NCBI GenBank assembly: GCA_048268485.1
Contig: JBLWVL010000009.1
Location: 55,818 to 119,817, forward strand
Direction of reading: 5' to 3'
Origin: Oceanospirillum sp048268485
GTDB taxonomy: Bacteria > Pseudomonadota > Gammaproteobacteria > Pseudomonadales > Halomonadaceae
DNA length: 64,000 nucleotides
The notes below the pieces were generated by a model, which was given only the letters and a program-made list of their open reading frames with translations, was not told the origin of the DNA and made no database searches. The first letter of the stretch is position 1. Each line of letters starts with the position of its first letter. Shown here piece after piece: positions 26,891-36,509 of this stretch. A program made the position numbers and the translations under genes.

Positions 26891-28276
26891 ATGGAAGTAA
26901 ATGAGATTCTTGTCATCGCGATGTTCCTTAGCTTCATCGCGTTGCTGTTCACCGGTTTCCCGGTGGCATTTGTTCTGGGTGGCGTTGGTGTAGCGTTTGC
27001 CTTTATTGGTTATCTGTCAGATATCTATCTGGATACCTTTACCGGTCTGGATATGCTCACCCTGAGTCTGGTGGTGAACCGAATATATAAGATCATGGAT
27101 AACTGGGTCATGGTGGCCCTGCCCATGTTTATCTTTATGGGGATCATGTTGGACCGTTCCGGTGTTGCTGAAAAGCTGATGAATTCGATTCAGCAGCTGT
27201 TTGGCCGTGTTCGTGGTGGCCTGGCGATTACTGTGACCCTGATCGGTATTATTCTGGCGGCTTCCACCGGTATTGTTGGCGCGTCTGTTGTGCTGTTGGG
27301 GCTGATGTCATTGCCTGCGATGCTGGAGCAGAAATACTCCAAACCGTTGGCACTGGGCACCATTGCCTCTGCCGGTACACTGGGCATTCTGATTCCACCA
27401 TCCATCATGCTGGTGATTATGGCGGATCAGCTGGCGCTGTCCGTGGGTGACCTGTTTATGGGCGCAGTAATCCCAGGCCTGATGCTGGGCTTTATGTATG
27501 TCGTTTTTATTCTGTCCGTCGGTATTTTTAAGCCTTCGGCAGCACCTTTGCCTGCGGATGCCAAGCCGGTTGAGATGCAGATGATTCTGGCGGTGTTCAA
27601 AAGTATTCTGCCTCCGGTTGCTTTGATTGTGGCGGTACTGGGATCAATTTTTGCCGGAATAGCAACGGCGACAGAAGCATCTGGTGTTGGTGCGCTGGGT
27701 GCGACCCTACTGGCATGGCACAACAAAAAGCTGAACTTCAAGGTCTTTAAAGAAGTGGCGCAGGGTTCTTATAACACCACGGCTTATATCTTTGCGGTAT
27801 TCCTGGGTGCGACCTGTTTTGCTCTGGTGCTGCGAGAACTAGGTGGTGATGAGTTGATTGAGCATTGGCTGACGAGCCTGCCATTTGGTACTTACGGCAT
27901 TATTGCCTGTGTACTGGCGATCATCTTCCTGCTGGGGTTCTTTCTGGACTGGATCGAGATCACTCTGATTGCGCTACCTTTGCTCGCTCCTGTGATCTCT
28001 GCTCTGGGCCTGGATATTGATGGTTACGGCGTTGTGGATAATCCTGAGCTGGTTTGGTTTGTGATGTTAGTGGCGATGGCCTTGCAGACGTCCTTCCTGA
28101 CCCCTCCCGTGGGCTTCTCTATATTCTACCTGAAAGGTGTTTGCCCTCCGGATGTCAAGCTGTCTGATATCTACAAAGGTGTTGTACCTTTTATCATGAT
28201 TCAGCTGCTGGCACTGGCAATTATTGTTGCCTGGCCTGAGCTGGTGCTGTGGCTTCCGGCTATGGCATACGGTTAA
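26891..28276 (+). CDS. dctM: TRAP transporter large membrane subunit, DctM type
   Basis: 461 residues, about twelve membrane helices. DctM-family stretches seen: LFTGFPVAFVLGGVG, GGLAITVTLIGIILAASTGIVGASVVLLGLM, GTLGILIPPSIMLVIMADQ and LLGFFLDWIEITLIALPLLAPV. It is the permease subunit that moves the ligand delivered by DctP. It lies 12 bases after dctQ in one transcript and is followed by a hairpin before the lactate oxidation genes. Confidence 0.93.
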   Translation: MEVNEILVIAMFLSFIALLFTGFPVAFVLGGVGVAFAFIGYLSDIYLDTFTGLDMLTLSLVVNRIYKIMDNWVMVALPMFIFMGIMLDRSGVAEKLMNSIQQLFGRVRGGLAITVTLIGIILAASTGIVGASVVLLGLMSLPAMLEQKYSKPLALGTIASAGTLGILIPPSIMLVIMADQLALSVGDLFMGAVIPGLMLGFMYVVFILSVGIFKPSAAPLPADAKPVEMQMILAVFKSILPPVALIVAVLGSIFAGIATATEASGVGALGATLLAWHNKKLNFKVFKEVAQGSYNTTAYIFAVFLGATCFALVLRELGGDELIEHWLTSLPFGTYGIIACVLAIIFLLGFFLDWIEITLIALPLLAPVISALGLDIDGYGVVDNPELVWFVMLVAMALQTSFLTPPVGFSIFYLKGVCPPDVKLSDIYKGVVPFIMIQLLALAIIVAWPELVLWLPAMAYG

Positions 28277-28293
28277 GTAGCAGGGTGATTTAA

Positions 28294-28319
28294 AGCCTGC
28301 TCCCGCCCGAGGGCAGGCT
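28294..28319 (+). terminator. Hairpin after dctM
   Basis: AGCCTGC (28294-28300) pairs with GCAGGCT (28313-28319). No T run follows, so it may be a weak terminator or a processing/stability element between dctPQM and the lut genes. Confidence 0.45.
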
Positions 28320-28417
28320 ACCTGAGGCACTAAGCATCTCTGTCTTTTGTATGTTTAGTGTTTTCCACCCAGGTCAGCGGAAAAACTGACAGAAATATAA
28401 CCTCAAGGACACAGTGC

Positions 28418-28433
28418 CGGCATCCCGGATGCT
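28418..28433 (+). promoter_or_regulatory. Candidate sigma54 promoter for the lut genes
   Basis: CGGCATCCCGGATGCT has GG and GC separated by exactly ten bases and matches eight of twelve positions of TGGCACG-N4-TTGCW. It lies 64 bases before the lutA start. The nearby DctD has the sigma54-contact GAFTGA loop. A chance match is possible. Confidence 0.35.
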
Positions 28434-28496
28434 CAACGGCCTGACTTACCAGGATGCTACGACATAAATAGCACTGCTCCGGCAGGGCTGAATAAT

Positions 28497-29288
28497 ATGA
28501 GTGATTTAGCGATGAGCAGTATTAAGCTTTATCCCCCAAAGCCTAAGAAGGTTTACTTCTTTGGTACTTGTCTGGTGGATCTTTTCTATCCTGATGCCGG
28601 CATGGCCGGTATCCAGTTGTTAGAGCGTGAAGGCATTGAGGTTATTTTTCCTCAGGATCAGACTTGCTGTGGCCAGCCTGCTTATACCTCAGGTTATCAT
28701 GATCAGGCCCGTGAAGTGGCCGCCGCTCAGTTGACGTTGTTTCCTGAAAATTACCTGATCGTACTGCCATCCGGCTCCTGTGCCGGCATGATGCGGGAGC
28801 ATTACCCGGAGCTGTTCGCCGGCCATCCGGAAGAAGAGTTGGCGAAAAATATCGCCTCCCGTGTTTATGAGCTGACTGAGTTCCTGCTGCACGTTTGTCA
28901 TATCCAGATCGAAGATAAAGGTGAACCGATTAAAGTGGCGATGCATACCTCCTGCAGTGCTCGCCGTGAGATGGGGCTGGGTGATGTGGGGCCTGCGCTG
29001 CTGAATAAGATGGTTAATGTTGAAGTGGTTGAGCCGGTACGGGTTAAAGAGTGCTGTGGTTTTGGCGGAGCCTTCTCGGTGCGTCACCCTGAAATATCCG
29101 AAGCGATGGTGACCGATAAAGTCGCAGCGATTGCTGCCACCGGTGCTGACGCCATGATCACCAGTGACTGTGGCTGCATGATGAATATTACCGGTGCGGC
29201 TGAGCAGATGGAAAGCCAGGGCCAGAATGGTAATTTCGAAGGTGAGCATATCGCCAGTTTCCTTTGGAGACGCTGCCATGAGTCATAA
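28497..29288 (+). CDS. lutA: L-lactate utilisation (Fe-S)-binding protein LutA/LldE
   Basis: 263 residues. Two CCG cysteine motifs, QTCCGQPAYTSGYHDQAR (near residue 60) and ECCGFGGAFSVRHPEIS (near 185), are typical of the heterodisulfide-reductase-like family and match LutA/LldE. With LutB and LutC it forms the membrane-linked oxidase that takes L-lactate to pyruvate and passes electrons to quinone. It overlaps lutB by 11 bases. An ATG 15 bases in (MSSIKLYP) is another possible start. Confidence 0.9.
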   Translation: MSDLAMSSIKLYPPKPKKVYFFGTCLVDLFYPDAGMAGIQLLEREGIEVIFPQDQTCCGQPAYTSGYHDQAREVAAAQLTLFPENYLIVLPSGSCAGMMREHYPELFAGHPEEELAKNIASRVYELTEFLLHVCHIQIEDKGEPIKVAMHTSCSARREMGLGDVGPALLNKMVNVEVVEPVRVKECCGFGGAFSVRHPEISEAMVTDKVAAIAATGADAMITSDCGCMMNITGAAEQMESQGQNGNFEGEHIASFLWRRCHES

Positions 29289-30777
29289 CACATCGCCCCA
29301 CCAAAATAGTGTCGGGGAGTTCCACCCCAGAGTACATGATGCCATTACCAATCCGCAGATCCGTGCCAACTTTCGTAAGGCGATGGATGGTCTGATGGAG
29401 AAGCGCCAGCAGGCGTTTCCATCAGATGATGAGCTGGAACGAACCCGAGAGTTAGCCGCCGCTATCCGTCTGCGCGCTTTATCCAAATTGCCGGAGCTGC
29501 TGGAAAAGCTGGAAGCGAATCTGATCGCTCAAGGCATCAAGGTACACTGGGCTGAAAACGGCGACGAAGCCTGCAAAATTATTCTCGATATCTGCCAGCA
29601 GAAAAAAGCCAAAAGCGTTATCAAGGGTAAGTCCATGGTCAGCGAAGAGATGGAGCTGAACCACTACCTTGAAAAACACGGCATCGAAGCGCTGGAATCC
29701 GATCTGGGTGAGTATATTGTCCAGCTGGCAGAAGAGACGCCGTCCCATATCATTATGCCGGCGATTCACAAGAACACGGACCAGATCTCTGATCTGATGC
29801 ACGAAAAAACCGGCACCAAAAAATCCCGGGACGTGGAATACCTTACCGCAGAAGCCCGGCAGCAGTTGCGCAAGCGCTTTGAAAAAGCCGATGTAGGTGT
29901 TTCCGGTGTTAACTTTGCCGTGGCGGAAACCGGCACCCTGTGCCTGGTGGAAAACGAAGGGAATGGCCGTCTGACCACCACGGTTCCGCCGGTCCATATC
30001 GCCGTAACCGGTATCGAAAAGGTGGTGGAAAATCTGGAGGACGTGGCGCCTCTGCTGTCACTTCTGACCCGCTCCGCCACCGGTCAGCATATTACGACTT
30101 ATTTCAATATGATCTCCAGCCCGCGCAAAGAGGGCGAGCTCGATGGCCCGGAAGAGGTGCATCTGGTCCTGGTGGATGGCGGCCGCTCCAATATCTACCA
30201 GGATGATGAGCTGTTAGATACTTTGCGCTGTATTCGCTGTGGTGCCTGTATGAACCATTGTCCGGTGTACACCCGCATTGGCGGCCATGCATACGGCCAC
30301 ACCTACCCGGGGCCGATTGGTTCTATTCTGATGCCACACCTAGTGGGTATGGATGATGCCAAAGACCTGCCGAGTGCCTCCTCGTTATGCGGTGCCTGCG
30401 GTGAAGTCTGTCCGGTGAAAATTCCGATACCTAAGTTGCTGGTGCGACTGCGAGAGGAGTCCGTGGCCGGTGATAAAGATCATGATAACTCTGTAGTTAA
30501 AGGTCGTGGTGCTAAACGTAAAGGGGTGGAGCCGCTGATCTGGAAGGGTTGGGCGAAAATGCATAAGCATGGCGGCCTGTACCGCTCCGGAACGGGTATT
30601 GCTACCGTTATGTGGGGCTTGTTACCGGATGCCCTGTTAAGTAAAGGTATGGGTGCCTGGGTGCGTTGTCGTACCATGCCAAGATTGGCGAAAACGACGC
30701 TACACCAGCAGGTCAGGGCCCGTCAGCAGGAGCAGGTTTCGGACAACAATCAACAAGAAAGCGCAGGAGATCTGTGA
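29278..30777 (+). CDS. lutB: Lactate utilisation iron-sulfur protein LutB/LldF
   Basis: 499 residues from ATG 29278. An LUD-family domain (GKSMVSEEMELNHYLEKHGIE, GVNFAVAETGTLCLVENEGNGRLTT) is followed by two ferredoxin-type cysteine clusters, CIRCGACMNHCPVY and CGACGEVCPVKIP. It shares the ATGA overlap with lutC, and the lutA-B-C order is the conserved one. The frame opens further up at 29194 inside lutA; ATG 29278 is the natural start at the coupling overlap. Confidence 0.93.
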   Translation: MSHNTSPHQNSVGEFHPRVHDAITNPQIRANFRKAMDGLMEKRQQAFPSDDELERTRELAAAIRLRALSKLPELLEKLEANLIAQGIKVHWAENGDEACKIILDICQQKKAKSVIKGKSMVSEEMELNHYLEKHGIEALESDLGEYIVQLAEETPSHIIMPAIHKNTDQISDLMHEKTGTKKSRDVEYLTAEARQQLRKRFEKADVGVSGVNFAVAETGTLCLVENEGNGRLTTTVPPVHIAVTGIEKVVENLEDVAPLLSLLTRSATGQHITTYFNMISSPRKEGELDGPEEVHLVLVDGGRSNIYQDDELLDTLRCIRCGACMNHCPVYTRIGGHAYGHTYPGPIGSILMPHLVGMDDAKDLPSASSLCGACGEVCPVKIPIPKLLVRLREESVAGDKDHDNSVVKGRGAKRKGVEPLIWKGWAKMHKHGGLYRSGTGIATVMWGLLPDALLSKGMGAWVRCRTMPRLAKTTLHQQVRARQQEQVSDNNQQESAGDL

Positions 30778-31433
30778 TGAGCGCCCGTGATGCTATTTTA
30801 AACCGACTGCGTCATCGCCGTGATGGTGCTTTGACCGCTCCTGCCAGTGACTTTTCCGTAGTAACGGAGAAGCAGTGGAGTGACAGTGAAAAGCTGGATC
30901 TCTTCCAGCAAAAGATCGAATCGGTACATGCGGAAGTTCACCGCGTCAGCAAGGATAACTGGCTGGAAAAACTGAAAGAGCTGTTAGCTGAGAAGCAGGT
31001 AAAAAACCTGCTGACGCCTCTGAAAGCTCAGGTGGGCGTTGATACCCGGGAAGCTCTTGCGGATGGTGATGTGGAACTGCGGGCCTATGATCAGCCGATA
31101 GAGGACTGGAAAGCTGAACTTTTCTCTGGTGTTGATGCGGCGATTACCGATGTGCGTAGTGCTATTGCCGAGACCGGTACTCTGGTGCTTTGGCCGGACA
31201 GTGACCAGCCCCGCCTGATGACACTGGTACCTCCGATTCACTTTGTCATAGTCGATGAGGATCAACTGAAGAACACTTTCCATGAGGTGATGGTGTCAGA
31301 GGGTTGGGTATCGGAAGGTCTGCCAACCAATGCACTGCTGATCTCCGGCCCATCCAAGACCGCAGATATTGAGCAGACATTGGCCTATGGCGTACATGGC
31401 CCGAAAGAACTGGTCGTACTGGTGCGCCAGTAA
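30777..31433 (+). CDS. lutC: Lactate utilisation protein LutC/LldG
   Basis: 218 residues. LUD domain, with DAAITDVRSAIAETGTLVLWPD, ending YGVHGPKELVVLVR. This is the third part of the LutABC lactate oxidase and is needed for the complex to work. The start ATG at 30777 overlaps the lutB stop, indicating translational coupling; an upstream in-frame opening at 30666 lies inside lutB and was rejected. The N-terminus MSARDAILNRLRHR fits the family. Confidence 0.92.
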   Translation: MSARDAILNRLRHRRDGALTAPASDFSVVTEKQWSDSEKLDLFQQKIESVHAEVHRVSKDNWLEKLKELLAEKQVKNLLTPLKAQVGVDTREALADGDVELRAYDQPIEDWKAELFSGVDAAITDVRSAIAETGTLVLWPDSDQPRLMTLVPPIHFVIVDEDQLKNTFHEVMVSEGWVSEGLPTNALLISGPSKTADIEQTLAYGVHGPKELVVLVRQ

Positions 31434-31513
31434 CCAAACCTGAAAGACCGAATTAGAATAACTTTGAAACGTGCCATCAGCGGCCATGATTATTGATGCA
31501 GGGTGAGACCACA

Positions 31514-34432
31514 ATGAAGCAGGCCTACCAAGAGCTGTATAACGAACTGAGCGGATTTATCAGTCAGGAGCGTCTGATCCATGACGAGTTGCGCACACTG
31601 GCTTACGGTACCGATGCCAGTTTTTACCGGCTGATTCCCCAGTTGGTGGTGCGGGTTGATAATGAGCAGGAGGTGATCGCGGTATTGAAAGCGACAGCCG
31701 CCCGTCAGTTGCCGGTAACCTTTCGTGCCGCGGGAACCAGCCTGTCGGGTCAGGCGGTGACGGATTCTGTACTGATTCAGCTGAGCAGTAACTGGCGCGG
31801 TTATCGTATTCATGACCAGGGTGATTCGGTTTCTCTACAGCCCGGTGTGATTGGTGGAAAAGCCAATCAGCTGTTGGCACCTTACCAACGTAAGATTGGT
31901 CCTGATCCGGCTTCTATTAATGCCGCCATGATCGGTGGTATTGCCGCCAATAATGCTAGTGGTATGTGCTGTGGCACCGCCCAGAACAGCTATAACACGG
32001 TTGAACATATGCGGGTGATTATGGCGGATGGCACGTTATTGGATACCGCCGACGAAAGTAGCTGTAAAGCCTTTGAGCAGAGCCATGCCGGTCTGTTGGC
32101 TGAATTGAAAACACTGGGCGAAAAAACCCGCGATAATCAGCAACTGGCCGATCTGATCCGCCATAAATACCGACTGAAGAACACCACGGGTTACAGCCTG
32201 AATTCACTGGTGGATTACAGTGATCCCTTTGATATTCTGAAGCACCTGATGATCGGCTCTGAAGGTACTTTGGGCTTTATCAGCGAAGTGACCTACCGCA
32301 CGGTGATCGAGCATCCACTGAAAGCCGCTGCGATGATCTTCTTTCCGGATATGGAATCTACCTGTCGTGCGGTAACCGCCATGAAGCCAACGCCGGTGGC
32401 TGCGGTTGAGCTGATCGACCGTGCCGGCCTGCGGGCTGTGGAAGATAAGCCCGGTATGCCGGAGATTCTGAAAACCTTGGGCGATAACGCTGCGGCCTTG
32501 CTGGTGGATGTGCGTGGTAGTGAACGTGGCGAGCTGGATCGGAAGCTGGCAGAAGTTACGGCCGCCATTACCGATATTGAAACTGTCGCGCCCATCGAAT
32601 TTACCGAAGACAGCGCCACTTATGACCTCTACTGGAAGATTCGAAAGGGGCTCTTTCCTGCGGTGGGCGCTGTACGTATGACTGGCACCACGGTGATTAT
32701 CGAAGATGTTGCTTTCCCCATTGAACAGCTGGCGGAGGGTGTACTGGAGCTGCAGCAGGTGTTCCGCAAGTACGGCTACGATGAAGCCTTGCTGTTCGGA
32801 CACGCATTAGAAGGTAACCTGCACTTTGTCTTTACCCAAGGCTTTGATGACCCGAAAGAGGTGGAGCGCTACCAGCAGCTGATGGATGAGGTCGCAGACC
32901 TGGTAGCGGTGAAATACAAAGGCTCCCTGAAGGCCGAACATGGAACGGGCCGTAATATGGCACCCTACGTGGAGTTGGAATGGGGAAAAGATGCCTACGA
33001 ACTGATGTGGCAACTCAAAGGGCTGTTTGATCCGGGTCACCTATTGAACCCGGATGTGATTCTCACCCGCAACCCGAATCTGCACCTTGAGAACCTCAAA
33101 CCTCTGCCTCCGGCGGACTCCCTGATCGATAAATGTATCGAGTGTGGTTTCTGTGAGTCCTCCTGCCCATCCCGTAATCTCAGTCTGACACCCCGTCAGC
33201 GCATCGTGATCTGGAGAGAAATTAATCGCCTTGAAGATACCGCTGATCAGGGTGAGAGTGGTCAGCAGGAAGCCGAGCGTCTGAAAGAGCTGGTTAGTGA
33301 GTACGACTACCAGGGTATTGATACCTGCGCGGCTTGCGGGCTTTGTGAGATGAACTGCCCCGTCAGTATCAACACCGGAGATCTGACCCGCAGCCTGCGC
33401 CATGAGCGCAATAAAGGTTACGCGGGAGCTGCGAAATGGATCGCCGATCATTTTGAAACAGTTGCCAACACCTCCCGTACCATGCTAAAGGTTACAGACG
33501 GAATGCATGCTTTAGTTGGCAGTAAGAAAATGTCGACCATCACATCTGTGGCACGTAAGGTGTCTGGAAACCGTGTGCAGCAGTGGACTCCGTCCATGCC
33601 TAAGGCTTCGCCTAAGATCGATAATATCTTAAAGCGTATGCCGATGAGTCAACCGGAAAAACGTCTGCAGGGGGACGTGGCTGAGGCTTCCTTAACAGAG
33701 GGTGCACAAGGCCTTACGGATGATAACCGGGTAGTATATCTGCCCAGTTGTGCGACCCGAATTATGGGAGCTGCACGTCATCAGGGTGAAGACAGATCCA
33801 CACCTGAAGTTACCATAAGCCTACTGAATAAAGCAGGCTTTGAGGTAATCTTTCCTGATCGCTTAGGTGATCAGTGCTGCGGTATGCCATTTCAGAGTAA
33901 AGGCCAGTTTGATGCTGCTGCTGTGAAAGCCGATCAGTTGAATAAAGCCTTGCTGACCGCAACCGAAAACGGGCGATATCCGGTGTTTTGTGACACCAGT
34001 CCCTGCCTGATGCAAATGCGTGAAAAACTGGATAGCCGTCTGCGCTTGTATGAACAGGTCGAGTTTATTTATGACTTTGTTCTGCCCCGCCTGACGATTA
34101 CTGCTAAGAAAGATCGTATTGCGCTGCATATTACCTGCAGCACCACAAAAATGGGACTGGCCGATAAATTTATTGCATTGGCGAAAGCTTGTGCTGATGA
34201 GGTTATTACGCCTCCGGATATCACCTGCTGCGGTTTTGCCGGCGACAAAGGTTTTTCTCAGCCGGAGCTGAACGCATCGGCGCTGAAGGATCTGTCGTTT
34301 GCGGTAGCGGGCTGCGATGAAGGTTATTCTAACAGCAGAACCTGTGAGATTGGTTTAAGTGAGCATAGCGGTATTCCTTATCAGTCTATTATCTATTTAG
34401 TAGACCGTTTGAGTACTGCAAAAGCCACTTGA
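31514..34432 (+). CDS. FAD and (Fe-S) D-lactate dehydrogenase-type oxidoreductase (Dld-II-like)
   Basis: 972 residues. An N-terminal FAD_binding_4 domain (AAGTSLSGQAVTDSVLIQLS; MIGGIAANNASG), an FAD-oxidase C domain (up to about 500), two ferredoxin clusters (CIECGFCESSCP near 541; CAACGLCEMNCP near 605) and two CCG motifs (near 789 and 905). This order fits the quinone-linked D-lactate dehydrogenases found with lactate permeases in pseudomonads, and also the E. coli D-2-hydroxyglutarate dehydrogenase YdiJ. The lut context favours D-lactate. ATG 31514 is chosen because GGGTGAG lies seven bases upstream; a TTG at 31493 lacks this. Confidence 0.88.
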   Translation: MKQAYQELYNELSGFISQERLIHDELRTLAYGTDASFYRLIPQLVVRVDNEQEVIAVLKATAARQLPVTFRAAGTSLSGQAVTDSVLIQLSSNWRGYRIHDQGDSVSLQPGVIGGKANQLLAPYQRKIGPDPASINAAMIGGIAANNASGMCCGTAQNSYNTVEHMRVIMADGTLLDTADESSCKAFEQSHAGLLAELKTLGEKTRDNQQLADLIRHKYRLKNTTGYSLNSLVDYSDPFDILKHLMIGSEGTLGFISEVTYRTVIEHPLKAAAMIFFPDMESTCRAVTAMKPTPVAAVELIDRAGLRAVEDKPGMPEILKTLGDNAAALLVDVRGSERGELDRKLAEVTAAITDIETVAPIEFTEDSATYDLYWKIRKGLFPAVGAVRMTGTTVIIEDVAFPIEQLAEGVLELQQVFRKYGYDEALLFGHALEGNLHFVFTQGFDDPKEVERYQQLMDEVADLVAVKYKGSLKAEHGTGRNMAPYVELEWGKDAYELMWQLKGLFDPGHLLNPDVILTRNPNLHLENLKPLPPADSLIDKCIECGFCESSCPSRNLSLTPRQRIVIWREINRLEDTADQGESGQQEAERLKELVSEYDYQGIDTCAACGLCEMNCPVSINTGDLTRSLRHERNKGYAGAAKWIADHFETVANTSRTMLKVTDGMHALVGSKKMSTITSVARKVSGNRVQQWTPSMPKASPKIDNILKRMPMSQPEKRLQGDVAEASLTEGAQGLTDDNRVVYLPSCATRIMGAARHQGEDRSTPEVTISLLNKAGFEVIFPDRLGDQCCGMPFQSKGQFDAAAVKADQLNKALLTATENGRYPVFCDTSPCLMQMREKLDSRLRLYEQVEFIYDFVLPRLTITAKKDRIALHITCSTTKMGLADKFIALAKACADEVITPPDITCCGFAGDKGFSQPELNASALKDLSFAVAGCDEGYSNSRTCEIGLSEHSGIPYQSIIYLVDRLSTAKAT

Positions 34433-34579
34433 TGGCTCAATGACTGTTGCTCTGAAATGTGGGTCTAAGGAAAGATCATTGTCTGGTTTCCAGTGTCGCT
34501 TGCAAAGCAGCACTGGGTACTTTCTGATCCCTAAAAATAAAAAGTATCGCCTGTGTAGGCATAAAAAGGAGCTCTGGCA

Positions 34580-36469
34580 ATGAGTTTTAACCTCTCATTA
34601 CGTCAAAAGCTTATCGCGGTTGTCCTGGGTGTTGTTCTGGGCATTAGTGCGATGGGTCTCTATTCTATTATTAGTCTGGGCTTGCTGACCGGTGCGTCGG
34701 AACATGTGATGCGCCTCGGCCATGTGACGCAGCAGGTAAGTAATCTTGAAGTCCAGTTACTGCAATTTTCCAAACTGCGGGAAACCGCGAACGAAGAAAC
34801 TATCAATGATATCGATAGTGCTCTTGGCGGGCTGAAAAGCAATGCTATCAATCAGCTCAACTCGGCGGCAGTCAATCTGGAAGATGACAGAGCGAAATCT
34901 CTGTTGTCAGATACAACAACCCAGCTGGCCCCTTACCTTGAGACGTTAGATCAGTGGCTTCAGGTTCGAAAGAGTTACGGCCTCAGTGCCCAAAGTGGTG
35001 AGTTAGGGCAACTGGAGGAGCATTCTGCCGCTCTGCTTGGCGAAATCGAAGTGTTTGGGTCTTTTGCTGCTCGTTTGCGGGAGGTTCGGGCTAAAGAGAA
35101 AGATTTCCTGATCTACCCGACTGAAGAGCAGCGTAGTGTAGTGCAGGCTTCTGTGGATCAGCTACGTACCGATATTCGGGCCATGGCCTTTGATGATCTC
35201 TTTTTCCCTTTTGTCGATAAGTATGAAGCAACCCTGCATAAAGTGATGGCGATGCGAACAGAGTTGGCGGCGCTTGATTCCAGGCTGGCAGATCATCGCC
35301 AAAAGATCTCGGATCAGATGCAGCAAAGCCGCCTCTATCTTGAACAGAACCTGCTGGTAAATGCTCAGGAGCATGCGACCGAAGCTGCGGCAACTGCCCG
35401 TTGGTCAATTATTTTGGGTAGCGTGCTGCTGGCAGTTGTTATCGGCGCGATTGTGGCTTCCGTGGCTGTATCCATCAGCCGTAATGTGAAGCAAACTCTG
35501 GAGGTGCTTAGTGAAATTGCCAGAGGTGATCTCACTCATAAGATGATTGAGAAGGGCAGTGAAAAAGATGAGTTCCGCCACCTTGCGGTAGCGACTAATA
35601 CCATGAGCAGCGGCTTAAATGACGTGATCAGCCACCTTGTACAGAGTAATAGTGAGCTAAAGCAAACGGCTGACAGTATGGATGCCTCTGTGCAGCAGAT
35701 TGTTGATGGCAGTAGTTCTATTTCATCCCGTAGTAGCTCTCTGGTTGCAGCCACTGAAGAGATCAGCGCTACGACCGATCAGGTTGCGGATACCACTCAG
35801 CATGTCAGTGACTCAGCCAACGCTGCATTTGAAACAGCTCACCAGGGAGCTCAGGTGATCGGTCAGGCGATTCAGGCACTTGCTGATGTTGCCGAGGTTG
35901 TCGATCAGGCCAGCAGCTCTGTTGAAACATTGGGTGCTCGCTCAAAAGAGATTGATGTGGTGATTGACCTGATTGTTGGTGTTGCTGAGCAGACCAACTT
36001 GTTGGCATTGAATGCAGCTATTGAAGCAGCCCGTGCTGGTGAGGCGGGGCGTGGTTTTGCTGTGGTCGCTGACGAGGTTCGGACGCTGGCCGAGCAAACG
36101 GTGAAAGCGACGACGGATATTACAGAGAAAGTGGAAGCGATTCAGAATGATACTCAGTCTGTGATTAATGCAATGCAGCAGAGTCGTAGTCGGGTTGAGC
36201 AGGGACGAAAACTGGGTGATCAGGCTGTAGAAGCGGTACGCGCCATTGAGCAGCAGACCCGCGATGCAGCTGACCAGACTCAGGAAATTATGAATGCAGT
36301 ACGTGAAGTTGCCCAGACAACCAGCCAGATGGCCCGTGATATGGATCATATTGCCCATGAAATTGGGCAAAATCATGAGGCAACCGGACAAATTGTGTCT
36401 GCCAGTCGTGCCGTTCATGAGCGTGCTGCGCAACTGGAAGCACTTAGTACTCGTTTTAAAATTTTGTAG
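34580..36469 (+). CDS. Methyl-accepting chemotaxis protein with HBM-type sensor
   Basis: 629 residues. A membrane helix (about 8-32), a long periplasmic region (about 33-275) rich in helices like the helical bimodular (HBM) sensor, a second helix (about 280-300), then HAMP (VKQTLEVLSEIARGDLTHK) and the signalling domain with the conserved hairpin EQTNLLALNAAIEAARAGEAGRGFAVVADEVRTLAEQT. HBM receptors such as McpS of Pseudomonas sense TCA-cycle acids. Placement right after the lactate genes suggests lactate or related acids as the cue. It could share a transcript with the universal stress gene 40 bases on. Confidence 0.9.
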   Translation: MSFNLSLRQKLIAVVLGVVLGISAMGLYSIISLGLLTGASEHVMRLGHVTQQVSNLEVQLLQFSKLRETANEETINDIDSALGGLKSNAINQLNSAAVNLEDDRAKSLLSDTTTQLAPYLETLDQWLQVRKSYGLSAQSGELGQLEEHSAALLGEIEVFGSFAARLREVRAKEKDFLIYPTEEQRSVVQASVDQLRTDIRAMAFDDLFFPFVDKYEATLHKVMAMRTELAALDSRLADHRQKISDQMQQSRLYLEQNLLVNAQEHATEAAATARWSIILGSVLLAVVIGAIVASVAVSISRNVKQTLEVLSEIARGDLTHKMIEKGSEKDEFRHLAVATNTMSSGLNDVISHLVQSNSELKQTADSMDASVQQIVDGSSSISSRSSSLVAATEEISATTDQVADTTQHVSDSANAAFETAHQGAQVIGQAIQALADVAEVVDQASSSVETLGARSKEIDVVIDLIVGVAEQTNLLALNAAIEAARAGEAGRGFAVVADEVRTLAEQTVKATTDITEKVEAIQNDTQSVINAMQQSRSRVEQGRKLGDQAVEAVRAIEQQTRDAADQTQEIMNAVREVAQTTSQMARDMDHIAHEIGQNHEATGQIVSASRAVHERAAQLEALSTRFKIL

Positions 36470-36509
36470 GCCGCTCAGAGCAGTCTGAATTATAAAAGGA
36501 AAGGCGCTT

